Positions 15,350 to 24,192 are shown, counted from the first letter of the stretch. The stretch: 34,226 nt of DNA from JBFISM01 sp041608535 (GCA_041608535.1 JBFISM010000023.1:1-34226); one strand, 5' to 3'. The notes: generated from the letters alone by a model not told the origin. Numbers and translations: made by a program.

Positions 15350-16366
15350 TCAGCTGTCGTCGATGGTGACCGTGGCGAGTGAGCGACCCGAGCGCAGGAT
15401 CCGGACGGCGCTGGCGTAGACGATGCGAACTCGCATCCCGACCGATTCGTAGAGACGAGTGGCGCCGGTGAGGCTGTCGGCATCGACCTCGAGCTCGGCT
15501 CCCTTCATCCCCCGGCGCTGAAACTCTGCAAGCGCATGGAGCAGCAGCGCCCGCCCCAAACCCCGTCCCCGCCACGGCCGCCTGACCCCGAGCGATCCGA
15601 CATGACCGAACTCGGGATCGGTGTCGCCCACCGGCCAGGTCCAGACATGGCCGGCAACGGTCTCGCCGTCCCATGCCAGCCAGAAGAGCGAAGGATCGGC
15701 GTCGGCATGATTGATCCGGTGGCGGTAACGCTCGACCGCCGCTTCCGGCCCACTCGGAACGTGGCCGAAGTGGTCGAGGAACGCCTCCTCGGCCGCCAAC
15801 GCCGCCGCCTCATCGTCCATTCCCGGCTGCACCGCTCTCACGGTGATTCCCGGGGGGAACACCGGAGAATCCAGCGGGTCCTGCGAGAACTCCCTGACCA
15901 TCGTGTTGTGATATCGATTGACCGTGTATCCGGCGTTGGCCACGAGGTCGGCGGAGGCTCCGTGGTGAGCCGGGTAACCGATCTCATGGGTCACCTCCAG
16001 GTCGGGCGCCGCCATCGTCCCGAACTGCCCGGCCCGGTGTGCCGCCCACTCGATCAGGGCCGTGCCGAGACCGCGACCGGTGTGCTCGGGCCGTACCCCG
16101 CCGAAGGAATACATCATCACGAACGGCGCCCGGCCTCCCGTCGTCTCGAGCCCGACGAGAGCACCGCTCGAATCGCGCACCAGCACCACATCGGTGGCGA
16201 CGTCGAAGCCCGGCATGGTCCACAACGCATGGAGAGTCTCTGCGGAGACGCCGGTGTGACCGGTCTCGGCGACCGAAATCGCACGCAGACACGCCGCCGC
16301 CTCGTCGATGATCTCCAGGGACCCCGGCTCGATGCGGTAGCCGTCCGGCACCTCTGGTCGATACAT
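15350..16366 (-). CDS. Tandem-GNAT acetyltransferase (mycothiol synthase-like architecture)
   Basis: This 338-residue protein contains two GNAT folds in a row. The first has GVRPEHTGRGLGTALIEW (about residues 90-107). The second has LGVRRPWRGRGLGRALLLHA (about 259-278), followed by GAELEVDADSLTGATRLYESVGM, the canonical acetyl-CoA site and closing strand of GNAT enzymes. The arrangement and length resemble MshD, which acetylates the cysteine amine in mycothiol synthesis. No other mycothiol gene is present here, so a different amine substrate is equally possible. Both acetyl-CoA loops look intact, unlike in MshD-type proteins where the N-terminal site is often non-catalytic. The gene is monocistronic. 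Its start lies 110 bp from, and divergent to, the SRP RNA. Confidence 0.8.
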   Translation of the reverse strand: MYRPEVPDGYRIEPGSLEIIDEAAACLRAISVAETGHTGVSAETLHALWTMPGFDVATDVVLVRDSSGALVGLETTGGRAPFVMMYSFGGVRPEHTGRGLGTALIEWAAHRAGQFGTMAAPDLEVTHEIGYPAHHGASADLVANAGYTVNRYHNTMVREFSQDPLDSPVFPPGITVRAVQPGMDDEAAALAAEEAFLDHFGHVPSGPEAAVERYRHRINHADADPSLFWLAWDGETVAGHVWTWPVGDTDPEFGHVGSLGVRRPWRGRGLGRALLLHALAEFQRRGMKGAELEVDADSLTGATRLYESVGMRVRIVYASAVRILRSGRSLATVTIDDS

Positions 16367-16382
16367 ACTGCCTCCGCGATGC

Positions 16383-16397
16383 CCACCGTCACGGTGG
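16383..16397. promoter_or_regulatory. Small palindrome before the tandem-GNAT gene
   Basis: CCACCG-TCA-CGGTGG forms a perfect 6-bp inverted repeat with a 3-nt centre, 17 nt upstream of the ATG of the minus-strand gene at 16366. It could be an operator or a leader hairpin. The region to 16470 also holds the SRP RNA promoter on the other strand. Confidence 0.3.
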
Positions 16398-16440
16398 TGT
16401 GGATTGCGAGCCTATCTGCGGCAGGTGACTGGCGTCGCGG

Positions 16441-16468
16441 TCGACCGCAGCCGCCGAACAGCTACCCT
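16441..16468 (+). promoter_or_regulatory. Candidate sigma-70-type promoter of the SRP RNA
   Basis: TCGACC (16441-16446) and TACCCT (16463-16468) are separated by 16 nt. The predicted start, about 7 nt downstream, coincides with the first bases of the terminal helix of the SRP RNA. The match to TTGACA/TATAAT is partial (4 of 6 in each box). Confidence 0.4.
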
Positions 16469-16475
16469 TCGGGAA

Positions 16476-16750
16476 ACCGTGCTAGGCGGGGCGTTAGGGG
16501 TGTCTTAGCTCCCGAAATCCTCTTCATGCGGGGCCGAACCCCCGCCTGAGGGTGAGCGTGTCGCCGGGTAGCACCGGGATGTTTCGATGTCGATGGTTCG
16601 GTCCTCGATGGCGAGGCGCCGTGAATCGGGTCAGGTCCGGAAGGAAGCAGCCCTAAGCGGTCCGTCCTCGGGTGTCGGGGGCAGCCGCACCGGAGTCGAT
16701 CGCCCGGCACGCACCGGCGGAACGAGCACTCGAGGGCGGGGACGCACGGT
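16476..16750 (+). ncRNA. ffs: Signal recognition particle RNA, large (Alu-domain) form
   Basis: The universal SRP RNA signature lies at 16628-16653: a hairpin closed by GGG/CCC, with TCAGG opposite AGCAG and a GGAA tetraloop between TCC and GGA, which binds the Ffh M domain. About 150 nt upstream, from GTGCTAGGCGGGG (16479) to CCGCCTGAGGG (16552), the sequence lines up over about 70 nt with the 5' Alu-like domain of the Bacillus subtilis SRP RNA as I remember it, including the GTGCTAGG start and the GCGGGG-CCGAAC-CCCCGC hairpin. ACCGTGC (16476-16482) pairs with GCACGGT (16744-16750) to close the molecule at about 275 nt, close to the Bacillus RNA length. The RNA works with Ffh and FtsY in co-translational membrane targeting. 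The exact ends are estimated from this terminal helix; flanking GGGAA/TTCCC may extend it by a few bases. Confidence 0.93.
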
Positions 16751-16772
16751 GCTCTTCCCGCACAGTTTCACC

Positions 16773-18434
16773 TCACCGGCCGTCTCGAGCCATCAGCCGA
16801 CTGACGTGATCGGCGCAGCGCAAGGCAAGCGCCACGATGGTCAGCAGGGGATTCGCCGACCCCACCGTGGGAAACACCGAACCGTCGGCAACGAACAGGT
16901 TGGCGAGCGAGTGGACCTTGCCCGCCGCATCGACGACACCACGCCGTGGGTCGGCATGCATGCGGGCGGTGCCGAGCTGGTGATGTCCACCGGTGAGCGA
17001 CGGACTCCACGAGTCGTCCGCTGCGACCAGCCATTCGCCTGGAACGACACCCCCCAGGCCGGCAGACGCGAAGTTCGCTCCGAGCACCTCCTGCGTGCGC
17101 CGCAAGGAACTCTTGTCGAGATCCGAAAGACGCCAGTCGAGGCGCACCTTCGGTGAGCCGTTGCGGTCGCGCTGCTCGCCGAGGGTCACCCGGCTTGCTC
17201 GATTCGGGGCCTGTTCGGCTTGGGCGTAGATCGCCAGGGAATCGGGGCGTTGCAGGATCTCCCCGTAGACGGCGCGTGCCGCCGCGGGCAGATCGCCGGC
17301 GACATTCCTCAGGTGCTGCCACGACCCCGTGGGAAGACCGCCCCGGATGATCTGTCGTGCGATGCGTCCCGGTGATCGCAGGTTGGCCCCGATGAGCCGG
17401 AGCGAGCGGTAGGCGCGGTTCTCCCCGAGATTCTCGGCGAAGCCGATGGCGAGATGGGCCGTGCAGTTCAGGGTGCCCAGCCGCTCTTGCTCGTCTGGGT
17501 CGAGGGCGTAGCCGCAACGAATTCCAGAGGCCGGGCGCTGGAGGGCAAGCCTGGCGGCTGCGCCGGTGAGCCCACGATCGACTGCACGCACGGGGGGGCG
17601 CACCTGTGGGGCATGAGCCTGCAGCTGCAGTCGGCCGGTCACGACGTGGGGGTGCTCCGTGAAGAAGCGACCGACGAGATCGTGCTCGTTGCCGAGTCCA
17701 GTGGGAAGAACGCTGTTGGACATCAGCAACAGACGCGCCGTCTCGATGGCACCGGCGGTGAGAACGTAGTGCCGGGCCCGAACGCGGAATCGGCGTCCAT
17801 CGGCACCGACGACCACGGCAGCGGCGACCCGTCCACCCGCCGGATCGATCTCGAGCTCGACCACGGTGCTGTGGAGGTACACCGTCACGTTGCGCGCGCG
17901 CTCCAGCTCGGCGCGATACACGACCCCAAATCGAGTCGGGGGGCTCCCCTGCCACACAACCGTGCGCACAGGTGACGCCACAAACGGGGATCGGTACAGC
18001 GGGGGAACTGCATCTCCGTACCGTTCTGGCTCGTATGCATCGGGGGCGATCTGGCACAGGACCTCGGCCTCCTGGTAGTAGGGCTCGATCTCCTCGATGC
18101 CAAATGGCCATCCACTGTCGGAGACCCACGAGCGCCGCTCGAAATCGAGTGAATCGAGGCGCCGACACCAGCCGGCCCACGCCTGCGACGACCCCCCGAG
18201 CACCCTGTGCCGCGTCTCGTCCAGCTCGAAGTACGGAAGCCCGACGTTCTCCCCTTCGTTGAGCGACTGGATCTCTGGTTCCGGTCTCAGGCCACCGCTT
18301 TCGAGCAGCGCCACGTTCAGGGAGGTACCGGCGAGCCGGGTGGCGATGGCGATACCGGCCGCCCCACCGCCGATGATGCAGGCGTCCGACTCGAGCACGG
18401 CTCCCGGCGTGATGTCACTCGAGTCTGTGAGCAA
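16773..18434 (-). CDS. GMC-family FAD oxidoreductase
   Basis: The 553-residue product has an N-terminal FAD motif CIIGGGAAGIAIATRLAG (about residues 19-36), an LLESGG segment, and the GMC signature region with HRVLGGSSQAWAGW (about 75-88). The C-terminal GMC domain shows GGHHQLGTARMHADP (about 484-498, with the active-site His-His) and VADGSVFPTVGSANPLLTI (about 517-535). GMC enzymes oxidise alcohols or sugars with FAD. This one starts the polysaccharide locus and may oxidise a sugar or a sugar-linked alcohol. Its start is TTG with GAGGA very close upstream; a GTG 36 nt later is an alternative that keeps the FAD motif. It ends 23 nt from the convergent SRP RNA. Family assignment is firm, substrate unknown. 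Confidence 0.88.
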   Translation of the reverse strand: MLTDSSDITPGAVLESDACIIGGGAAGIAIATRLAGTSLNVALLESGGLRPEPEIQSLNEGENVGLPYFELDETRHRVLGGSSQAWAGWCRRLDSLDFERRSWVSDSGWPFGIEEIEPYYQEAEVLCQIAPDAYEPERYGDAVPPLYRSPFVASPVRTVVWQGSPPTRFGVVYRAELERARNVTVYLHSTVVELEIDPAGGRVAAAVVVGADGRRFRVRARHYVLTAGAIETARLLLMSNSVLPTGLGNEHDLVGRFFTEHPHVVTGRLQLQAHAPQVRPPVRAVDRGLTGAAARLALQRPASGIRCGYALDPDEQERLGTLNCTAHLAIGFAENLGENRAYRSLRLIGANLRSPGRIARQIIRGGLPTGSWQHLRNVAGDLPAAARAVYGEILQRPDSLAIYAQAEQAPNRASRVTLGEQRDRNGSPKVRLDWRLSDLDKSSLRRTQEVLGANFASAGLGGVVPGEWLVAADDSWSPSLTGGHHQLGTARMHADPRRGVVDAAGKVHSLANLFVADGSVFPTVGSANPLLTIVALALRCADHVSRLMARDGR

Positions 18435-18691
18435 GATTCCTCACGAAGCTCATGGAACGGACCGTGCCAGCGAGTCCCCGGAGTCCTACCGGAGACGCGG
18501 CGCCCACGCTACTCGCTGCTGCGTGCGGAATTGGTCACAGGCGCGATCCGGCAGCGATGGCCCCGACCCACGATGCCGATCTCGCCCCTCACACCCCAAG
18601 ACCTCAGCCATGGTGGGCAGCTGGGCTCGGTCTGGTTCTTCGCATGTCGGAAACCCTGCGACAGCGCGAGGAACAGCTGGTTTAGCCTGCC

Positions 18692-19897
18692 ATGGTGAAG
18701 ATCCTCATGTCGGCGTATGCCTGCGAACCCGGCAAAGGTGGTGAACCGGGAGCTGGACTTGCTGCCGTCCTTGCGGCGGCTCGAGAGCACGACATCTGGG
18801 TGATCACCCGCCCCAACAACATCTCCCCCCTCGAGCGCTTCCTCGCAGACCACCCGGCCCGGGATCGCATCGCGCTGCATGGGTTCGACGTTCCCGGACG
18901 GCTACTTCGTACCAAGAACCGAAGCGCGGCCCTGCTCGCCGCCTACTACGAGCTGTGGCAGAGGCGGGTCGGTGACTTCGCAATCGCACTGGACCGAGAA
19001 GTGGACTTTGCCTTGGTCCACCATGTGACCTTCGCCAACTACTGGACACCGCCGGGAGTGGCAGCGGTGGACAAACCTCTCGTGTGGGGCCCGGTCGGGG
19101 GTGGCGTTGAGGTCCCCTGGCGATTGGCCACGCTGTTGGGATGGCGCGGACTCGCGGGGGACGTTGTGCGCTTCGGCGTGCGACGTGGATTTGGTAGCCG
19201 ACGATCTGTGGTGCAGGCACAGCGGACAGCCAGCGTGCTTTTCGCACAGAACTCTGCCACTCGCCATCGCCTCGCAGCGGCAAGAGATGTTGCGATCCTC
19301 CCGAACGCCACCGCAGTGGGTCTGACCGATGTCCCGGGCTCACGCCAGCTCCGCAGCAAGGAGATCGCCGTCGTCGGCAGGCTGATACCACTCAAGGGCT
19401 GCGCACTGGCGATCGCCGCATTTGCCAACGTGTCCCACCGCGATGCCACGCTCACCTTCTTCGGCACGGGACCGGAGAGAGGGCGCATCGAGCGACTGGC
19501 GCGCCGACTCGGTATGAGTGATCGCATCGAGTTCGCCGGTCACCTCGATCGCCACAGCGTCCTTGCGCGAATGGCCCGAGCGGGAGTGGTCCTGCATCCG
19601 GCGCTGCATGATGAAGCGCCCTGGTCGGTTGCCGAAGCTTTGTCCCTAGCGACCCCTGTTGTGTGCCTCGGCCACGGAGGCCCCGGGGAGCTGGTGAGGA
19701 TGTGGCCGCACAGCCCTGCGGTCCCTGTGGTACCAACCGATACGGCCGGCACCGCGCAGGCGATGGCTCATGCGATCGACGGTTTCCTGGCATCACCGCC
19801 GGTCGTGCCCGAAACGCCGAGACCGCCCGCAACGGACTTTGCGGCGAGCTTGCTGTCCGCGTACAGGAGGACCCTCGCGACACCGAGTCCCCATTGA
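18692..19897 (+). CDS. Glycosyltransferase family 4 (GT-B fold)
   Basis: This 401-residue protein starts MVKILMSAYACEPGKGGEPG; the ACEPG.G.EPG signature identifies a GT4 subgroup. The C-terminal donor-binding domain includes VVGRLIPLKGCALAI (about 229-243), FFGTGPERGRIERLARRLGM (about 257-276), and HPALHDEAPWSVAEALSLATPVV (about 299-321), with an E-x7-E-like retaining GT-B site. It would transfer a sugar from a nucleotide sugar to a growing polysaccharide or lipid carrier in the cytoplasm. The gene is divergent from the GMC oxidoreductase, with a 257-bp shared upstream region, and converges on the next gene with only 8 bp between stops. A close paralogue lies at 24536. No strong Shine-Dalgarno sequence is seen. 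Confidence 0.87.
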   Translation: MVKILMSAYACEPGKGGEPGAGLAAVLAAAREHDIWVITRPNNISPLERFLADHPARDRIALHGFDVPGRLLRTKNRSAALLAAYYELWQRRVGDFAIALDREVDFALVHHVTFANYWTPPGVAAVDKPLVWGPVGGGVEVPWRLATLLGWRGLAGDVVRFGVRRGFGSRRSVVQAQRTASVLFAQNSATRHRLAAARDVAILPNATAVGLTDVPGSRQLRSKEIAVVGRLIPLKGCALAIAAFANVSHRDATLTFFGTGPERGRIERLARRLGMSDRIEFAGHLDRHSVLARMARAGVVLHPALHDEAPWSVAEALSLATPVVCLGHGGPGELVRMWPHSPAVPVVPTDTAGTAQAMAHAIDGFLASPPVVPETPRPPATDFAASLLSAYRRTLATPSPH

Positions 19898-19905
19898 TCG
19901 CCCAG

Positions 19906-20874
19906 CTATGGGGCTCGAAGACCGAGCCGCTCGCGCATTGCCGCCACCGTTGCCACAGCCACGCCATCGAGGTCGTGGGTCGCCGCATCCAACCTCAGGT
20001 CGGCCCGAGGGATTCGTGGCGCGAGCGCAGAGGAGACGACTAGGTGGGGTCGCCACCGCATCGCAGCGACAGAAGATATGAACTGCGTCTGTTCCAGCAC
20101 TCCAGCCGGTCGGGCAACGGCTCTAGCGACGGGCAAAAAGCGAGCGAAGCGCACGGCCAAACGCCCGGCGGTTGCGGCAGCGTCACTTCCGAGCAACTCC
20201 ACCCAAAACCCGGTCGGCCTGACGAGTCTCCGCAGATAGCGGCTCAGTGACTTTGCCCTGTAGGCGGGTGTGTGCCGGTATGCGACCTCTGCTGGGTAGC
20301 GCTCGACGAGATCTCGGGCTACCCGATGCGCGCTCGTTGTGAGCGTGTGCGTCATGGCTTCGTCGACGGCGTAGCCGCGATCACGAGCGGCTGCGACGAC
20401 TGCAGCGAGCCCAGCTTCATCGCCCCCGTACTTTGCGCCGAAGTGAGACTTGTAGTGCCGTTTGCGCAACAGGTAGACCAGTTCGTCGTCATCGCTGACG
20501 GTCGGCCAACGCACGCCTATCTTGGCGCGCTCTAGCAATCTGCGACCAGAAATGCCGAACTTTCCGATCCCCTCAGGGTCGTGCATGATGTCAATCTGGA
20601 CTCCCTCAGCCGCATCAGTGGTCGCCAACCACACGCCAAGCGTTCCGCCAATGTCGTATTCGTTCACGACGACTGGATGAAGTCCCAAAGAGGTCAGGAC
20701 TGGCAGTGACGTGGCGAGAAAGCATCGGGGGTCGACGTCGACGACGAGATCGAGATCGTTCTGCATCTCCCCAGCGGCGATCCGGCTCTCCTCGTGGAGC
20801 ACCGCCCATGGCGTCTGGAGCGAATCGATGGCGTCGAGAACCGACGCAGCCAGCTGTCCGCTCGTACTACCCAT
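19906..20874 (-). CDS. Nucleotidyltransferase-fold protein of polysaccharide loci
   Basis: I choose the ATG at 20874, which overlaps the upstream flippase stop by 8 nt and gives 322 residues beginning MGSTSGQLAASVLD. Longer in-frame starts run far into the flippase gene. Around residues 31-47, GEMQNDLDLVVDVD resembles the metal-binding DxD strand of the polymerase-beta nucleotidyltransferase fold. GVQIDIMH (about 88-95) supplies a third acidic position. The region up to about 150 (DDDELVYLLRKRHYKSHFGAKYGG) is like the substrate-binding helices of this group. The rest is helical and not recognised. As I recall, similar domains in exopolysaccharide clusters are fused to a thymidylate-kinase-like domain; here such a kinase is a separate gene at 26997. 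No reaction is established, and the NTase reading is by motif only. Confidence 0.6.
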   Translation of the reverse strand: MGSTSGQLAASVLDAIDSLQTPWAVLHEESRIAAGEMQNDLDLVVDVDPRCFLATSLPVLTSLGLHPVVVNEYDIGGTLGVWLATTDAAEGVQIDIMHDPEGIGKFGISGRRLLERAKIGVRWPTVSDDDELVYLLRKRHYKSHFGAKYGGDEAGLAAVVAAARDRGYAVDEAMTHTLTTSAHRVARDLVERYPAEVAYRHTPAYRAKSLSRYLRRLVRPTGFWVELLGSDAAATAGRLAVRFARFLPVARAVARPAGVLEQTQFISSVAAMRWRPHLVVSSALAPRIPRADLRLDAATHDLDGVAVATVAAMRERLGLRAP

Positions 20875-22168
20875 TGGAGGTGCTGACCGCCGACTGGCCC
20901 CCGGACACTCGAGTCGCTCGATAGAGAGGCTGCGTTGCTGTCGCAAAGCCCACAACGCGAGTCGCCGCCATGCTTGCGGTCCCAAGAGGCAACGCAAAGG
21001 CACCCGTCAGCCCGGCCGACGCTGCCACCAGAACACGCAGTGCGTTCCCGATCGCCTCGACCCTGGAGAGCGCGAGCTCGCGCCCGCCGCCGACGAGCTC
21101 GAAGCGAAAGGGGAAGCTGATAGCCATGAGCGTGGCAGCAACGATGGAGACCGCTACCAATCCGGATACGGCAAACGCAGCCGGCAACAACGTCGGGACC
21201 GGATTGACGGTCCACTGTGGCACTACGGCTATCGAGTACACGACCGAGAAGCCCAAGGTAGCCACCGTCAACCACCATCGGACCTTGTGGGATGCCTCTC
21301 GATTCCCCGTGGATGCCGCCAACATTGATCGCGGTCGAGCGACGGCAGCCAACCCGGTGGCTACGACCAATGCTGGTTGAGCAACGATGCGGGCCGCTTC
21401 CGCGTGTCCAACGGCAACGCCGCCGGCAAGCGCAGTCACCACTGCGACTGCGACGACTCCCGCCGCGAACGGGATGGCGCCCGCAAGCAACAACCAACGA
21501 CCGGAACGCCACAACGCTCCGTAGGTCGGAATGGTCCGCGGCTCGGGCGTGGACAGTAGCTGCGCCCGCCGCATCGCAACTCCCAAGGAGGCGATGTTGC
21601 CGACGACGAGGCTGCCAAATGGCAACAACGCAGACGACACACCCAGCATCGAACCAACGAAGAGTGCGACACCGACGGCGACAAAGTTGATCAGCGAGAC
21701 CAGTGCCGCCGAAGGAGATGCGTGCCCGAGATGAAGCATCCGGCGCGTGAAGTCCTGAATCGGCCAAATCAGAGCTGCCAGCGTCGCCGTCACCGTAAGG
21801 CTCACCAACATCCCCGAGTCGGGAAGATCAGAGAACAATGCTGCCCCCGGGACCACGACCACAGCTGCCGCAATGGCCAGCGGCAACCCCCGAATCACAC
21901 CCCGGCGGACCACGGCAAGAAGGTCGCGCGACCGGGCACCGACCCAAAACTGCTCGACCGGTACGAAGAACGCCTGGCTGGGCAAGGATGTTGCCAGCAG
22001 CATCGCCGCCATCAAGAGGGCATACGCACCCAGTGCTCGAGTGGGGAGCTGGCGAGCAGCGTACAAAGCGGCGGCAAACGTCGCGAGTGCGGAAAAGACT
22101 GCATCGGTCACCCCCGAGCCGACCAGACGCCCCAATGCAGCCGCAGCCGCCCGATCAGGCACTCGCAT
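20867..22168 (-). CDS. Wzx-like polysaccharide flippase / multi-pass membrane protein
   Basis: The ATG at 22168 gives 433 residues; it overlaps the upstream stop by 14 nt, and the in-frame start at 22207 would add a non-hydrophobic leader. The protein is almost entirely composed of hydrophobic helices (I count about 12) with short basic loops. Its pattern matches the polysaccharide biosynthesis/MOP exporter superfamily (Wzx), which flips lipid-linked repeat units across the cytoplasmic membrane. Specific motifs are weak in this family, so the assignment rests on helix number, length and context: it sits directly beside a Wzy/WaaL-like ligase and several glycosyltransferases. Translation is probably coupled to the sulfotransferase-like gene upstream and the nucleotidyltransferase-like gene downstream. 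Confidence 0.75.
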   Translation of the reverse strand: MRVPDRAAAAALGRLVGSGVTDAVFSALATFAAALYAARQLPTRALGAYALLMAAMLLATSLPSQAFFVPVEQFWVGARSRDLLAVVRRGVIRGLPLAIAAAVVVVPGAALFSDLPDSGMLVSLTVTATLAALIWPIQDFTRRMLHLGHASPSAALVSLINFVAVGVALFVGSMLGVSSALLPFGSLVVGNIASLGVAMRRAQLLSTPEPRTIPTYGALWRSGRWLLLAGAIPFAAGVVAVAVVTALAGGVAVGHAEAARIVAQPALVVATGLAAVARPRSMLAASTGNREASHKVRWWLTVATLGFSVVYSIAVVPQWTVNPVPTLLPAAFAVSGLVAVSIVAATLMAISFPFRFELVGGGRELALSRVEAIGNALRVLVAASAGLTGAFALPLGTASMAATRVVGFATATQPLYRATRVSGGQSAVSTSNG

Positions 22169-22886
22169 GACTGGACAAGGCTCGGTACATGCCCTCCGTG
22201 GCCACATACTTGGATCGAAGGTCCGTGTCGATCAGGCGCTGTATGTCTGCCTTGACGCCTTCACGTGCCTCCTCTGGCTTGGCAAAGAGGAAGTGCTCGA
22301 ACACAGCAGCGACCCGCTCCGGCGTGTGCTCGAAGCGTACGAACGAGGTTCCATAGAGCTCGTTGAGTCTCTCGATGATCCGACCGAAATCGGCCACGAC
22401 TTCGTCGAACCGGGCTACGAGAACCGAGCCGGCAAATCGGTCGACACCGGCGTAGAAACGTCGGTAGGACCTCAGCTCGAGTGCGGCGCACTTCGTCGGC
22501 TGCCGACAGTGCTGATGGAACCGCGCCACCGCCGAAGCCACGGCATCACCCGGCTTCCTCACCAAGAGCAGGACAGGTACCCCGAGTTTGACCGCACGAG
22601 CCACCTGAGCGGGGCTGTGCGTATGGTGGGCCACGACGACCTCGTCTGGTTGCGAGTCCATGAAGGCGTGAGTTGCGAAAGAGTTGGCGCTGGCCGCATA
22701 GCCCTCGATCGTGAGATGAGTCTTCGCCGATACGAGGTTGTCGGCGAGCCCGACTGGGAGCCGTGCAAAGAGCCACAGCGTTGGCCAGCGCATGGCAGCA
22801 ACCGAGTACACCTCCTTGCGTAAGTGGCTGGCGAATTGGTAGAGCCGAGGTCTCGCCTCTATCAGGTCACGTACGGGCATTCGCAC
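22155..22886 (-). CDS. Sulfotransferase-like protein
   Basis: I choose the GTG at 22886, with GGAGGG about 10 nt upstream, giving 243 residues; an ATG 6 nt later and an in-frame start at 22910 are alternatives. The central segment (AHHTHSPAQ near residue 86, then VPVLLLVRKPGDAVASAVARF around 102-122) matches the 3'-phosphate-binding part of PAPS-dependent sulfotransferases found in bacterial polysaccharide clusters. The 5'-phosphosulfate loop should lie at IEGYAASANSF (about 60-70). There the usual basic and glycine positions (PRSGNTF-like) are replaced by Ala, so cofactor binding may be altered. It overlaps the ligase gene upstream by 20 nt and the flippase downstream by 14 nt, indicating a coupled unit. 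It may add sulfate to the polysaccharide, if active. Confidence 0.7.
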   Translation of the reverse strand: MRMPVRDLIEARPRLYQFASHLRKEVYSVAAMRWPTLWLFARLPVGLADNLVSAKTHLTIEGYAASANSFATHAFMDSQPDEVVVAHHTHSPAQVARAVKLGVPVLLLVRKPGDAVASAVARFHQHCRQPTKCAALELRSYRRFYAGVDRFAGSVLVARFDEVVADFGRIIERLNELYGTSFVRFEHTPERVAAVFEHFLFAKPEEAREGVKADIQRLIDTDLRSKYVATEGMYRALSSHASA

Positions 22887-24192
22887 CGGTGACGCTCCCT
22901 CCGATCGCACCAGGACCGACCTCCGCAGCCTTGCGATGCACGCCGACCTTCGATGTGGACCATCCGAGTGTCAGCAACAACCAGATCGTTTCCAGGCTCG
23001 GGTCGCCCGCGGCTCGCCCCTCGGTCGAGCCCTGAACCAGGAGAAAGGTGAGGATTCCCCAGAATGTGGCAGCGGTCAGCGCATCGCGGCTCCGTGCCGG
23101 CACGAATCGCTGGACCGACATCAGCGTGCGAACCAGCAACACCACGCCGGCGAAGTAGAGAGCGGCTCCAACGACACCCGTTGAGATGAACAGGTTCACG
23201 ATGAGATTGTGAGCGCCGCTGAGCCCGATGGTGTCGAGGAACAACGTGCGGCTCGACAGGAATCCGTAGCCGACGAGTGGCTGCCTCCGAAACAACTCCC
23301 ATGCCTCGGCGAACAGGTTCGTCCTGCCAGACAGGGTGGTGAGCAACTCGGTGTCGTCGCCTCGGATGAGGAAGAAGGCGATCTCGTCGCCGAACACCAA
23401 GGCAGCGAGGGCGGCGAGCAACCCGATGACCAGCAGGCGTCCGGCGCGTCTCGTACCCGCCCAGAGGTACCAAATGACCGCAGAGCCACACAGGGCGCCC
23501 GCGATCGCGGTGCGTGAGATGGTGGCTGCCAGGGCGGCCACGTGCACGACCAACAGACCAGCGGTCCAAACGGCGCTTCGATCCATTCCTCGATCTCTAT
23601 GCAGCAATGCTGCAAACAAGAGCATCACGGCAACCGCCAGATAGCCGCCCACGATGTTTGGTTGCATCGAAAACCACGCAAACCGCGCGTCCAGGGGGGT
23701 GGGCCAGATCACTCCGGAAACTATCGAGATCGTCGTCAATCCGATGAAAACCACGTATGTGACCTGGTAGTAGCCGTCGTCCCGGATCGATCCGAGAACA
23801 TGGGCGAAGAGTACGAGGATCACCAGTTGAGCGGCCTTCACCAGCGAGAACGCAGGAAGCACCGAGAGTGGGGAAAGCGAGACACCAAGAATGGCAAACG
23901 TCAGCAACAGCCTCGTCGCTCCATTCCAACGGGCACGTGGACGCCACAGGAGGGCAACGAGAACTCCGGCCAGGGCATAGACGACGAGCTCGACAACGAT
24001 GGCTGCGTCGATGCGCCCCTGAAGCCCGGCGTCCTCGCTGCTGGCGAGAATCGTGTAGTCCGTCGAGAACATCAGCGCCACCGTCGTGACACCGAGGGCG
24101 GTCGCCGTACCATTGAAACGGGAGGCCTTGCCAGGCAACGGCCGATACCGTCCCGAGCGGGTCGACTCGATGGAGCCTACGGGTTCATCCAT
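22867..24192 (-). CDS. O-antigen ligase/polymerase-like membrane protein (Wzy/WaaL family)
   Basis: The ATG at 24192 (441 residues) is preferred to an in-frame start 66 nt upstream, because it places a short cytosolic tail before the first membrane helix. About 10-12 hydrophobic helices are visible. The large periplasmic loop contains LSGRTNLFAEAWELFRRQPLVGYGF (around 290-314) and SGAHNLIVNLFISTG; the pattern of GR...W......P..G.G..........HN......G is the Wzy_C hallmark. Enzymes of this family ligate or polymerise lipid-linked glycans outside the membrane. The gene leads a coupled set (ligase, sulfotransferase-like, flippase, nucleotidyltransferase-like). Whether it is ligase or polymerase cannot be told from sequence alone. 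Confidence 0.82.
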   Translation of the reverse strand: MDEPVGSIESTRSGRYRPLPGKASRFNGTATALGVTTVALMFSTDYTILASSEDAGLQGRIDAAIVVELVVYALAGVLVALLWRPRARWNGATRLLLTFAILGVSLSPLSVLPAFSLVKAAQLVILVLFAHVLGSIRDDGYYQVTYVVFIGLTTISIVSGVIWPTPLDARFAWFSMQPNIVGGYLAVAVMLLFAALLHRDRGMDRSAVWTAGLLVVHVAALAATISRTAIAGALCGSAVIWYLWAGTRRAGRLLVIGLLAALAALVFGDEIAFFLIRGDDTELLTTLSGRTNLFAEAWELFRRQPLVGYGFLSSRTLFLDTIGLSGAHNLIVNLFISTGVVGAALYFAGVVLLVRTLMSVQRFVPARSRDALTAATFWGILTFLLVQGSTEGRAAGDPSLETIWLLLTLGWSTSKVGVHRKAAEVGPGAIGGSVTGANART

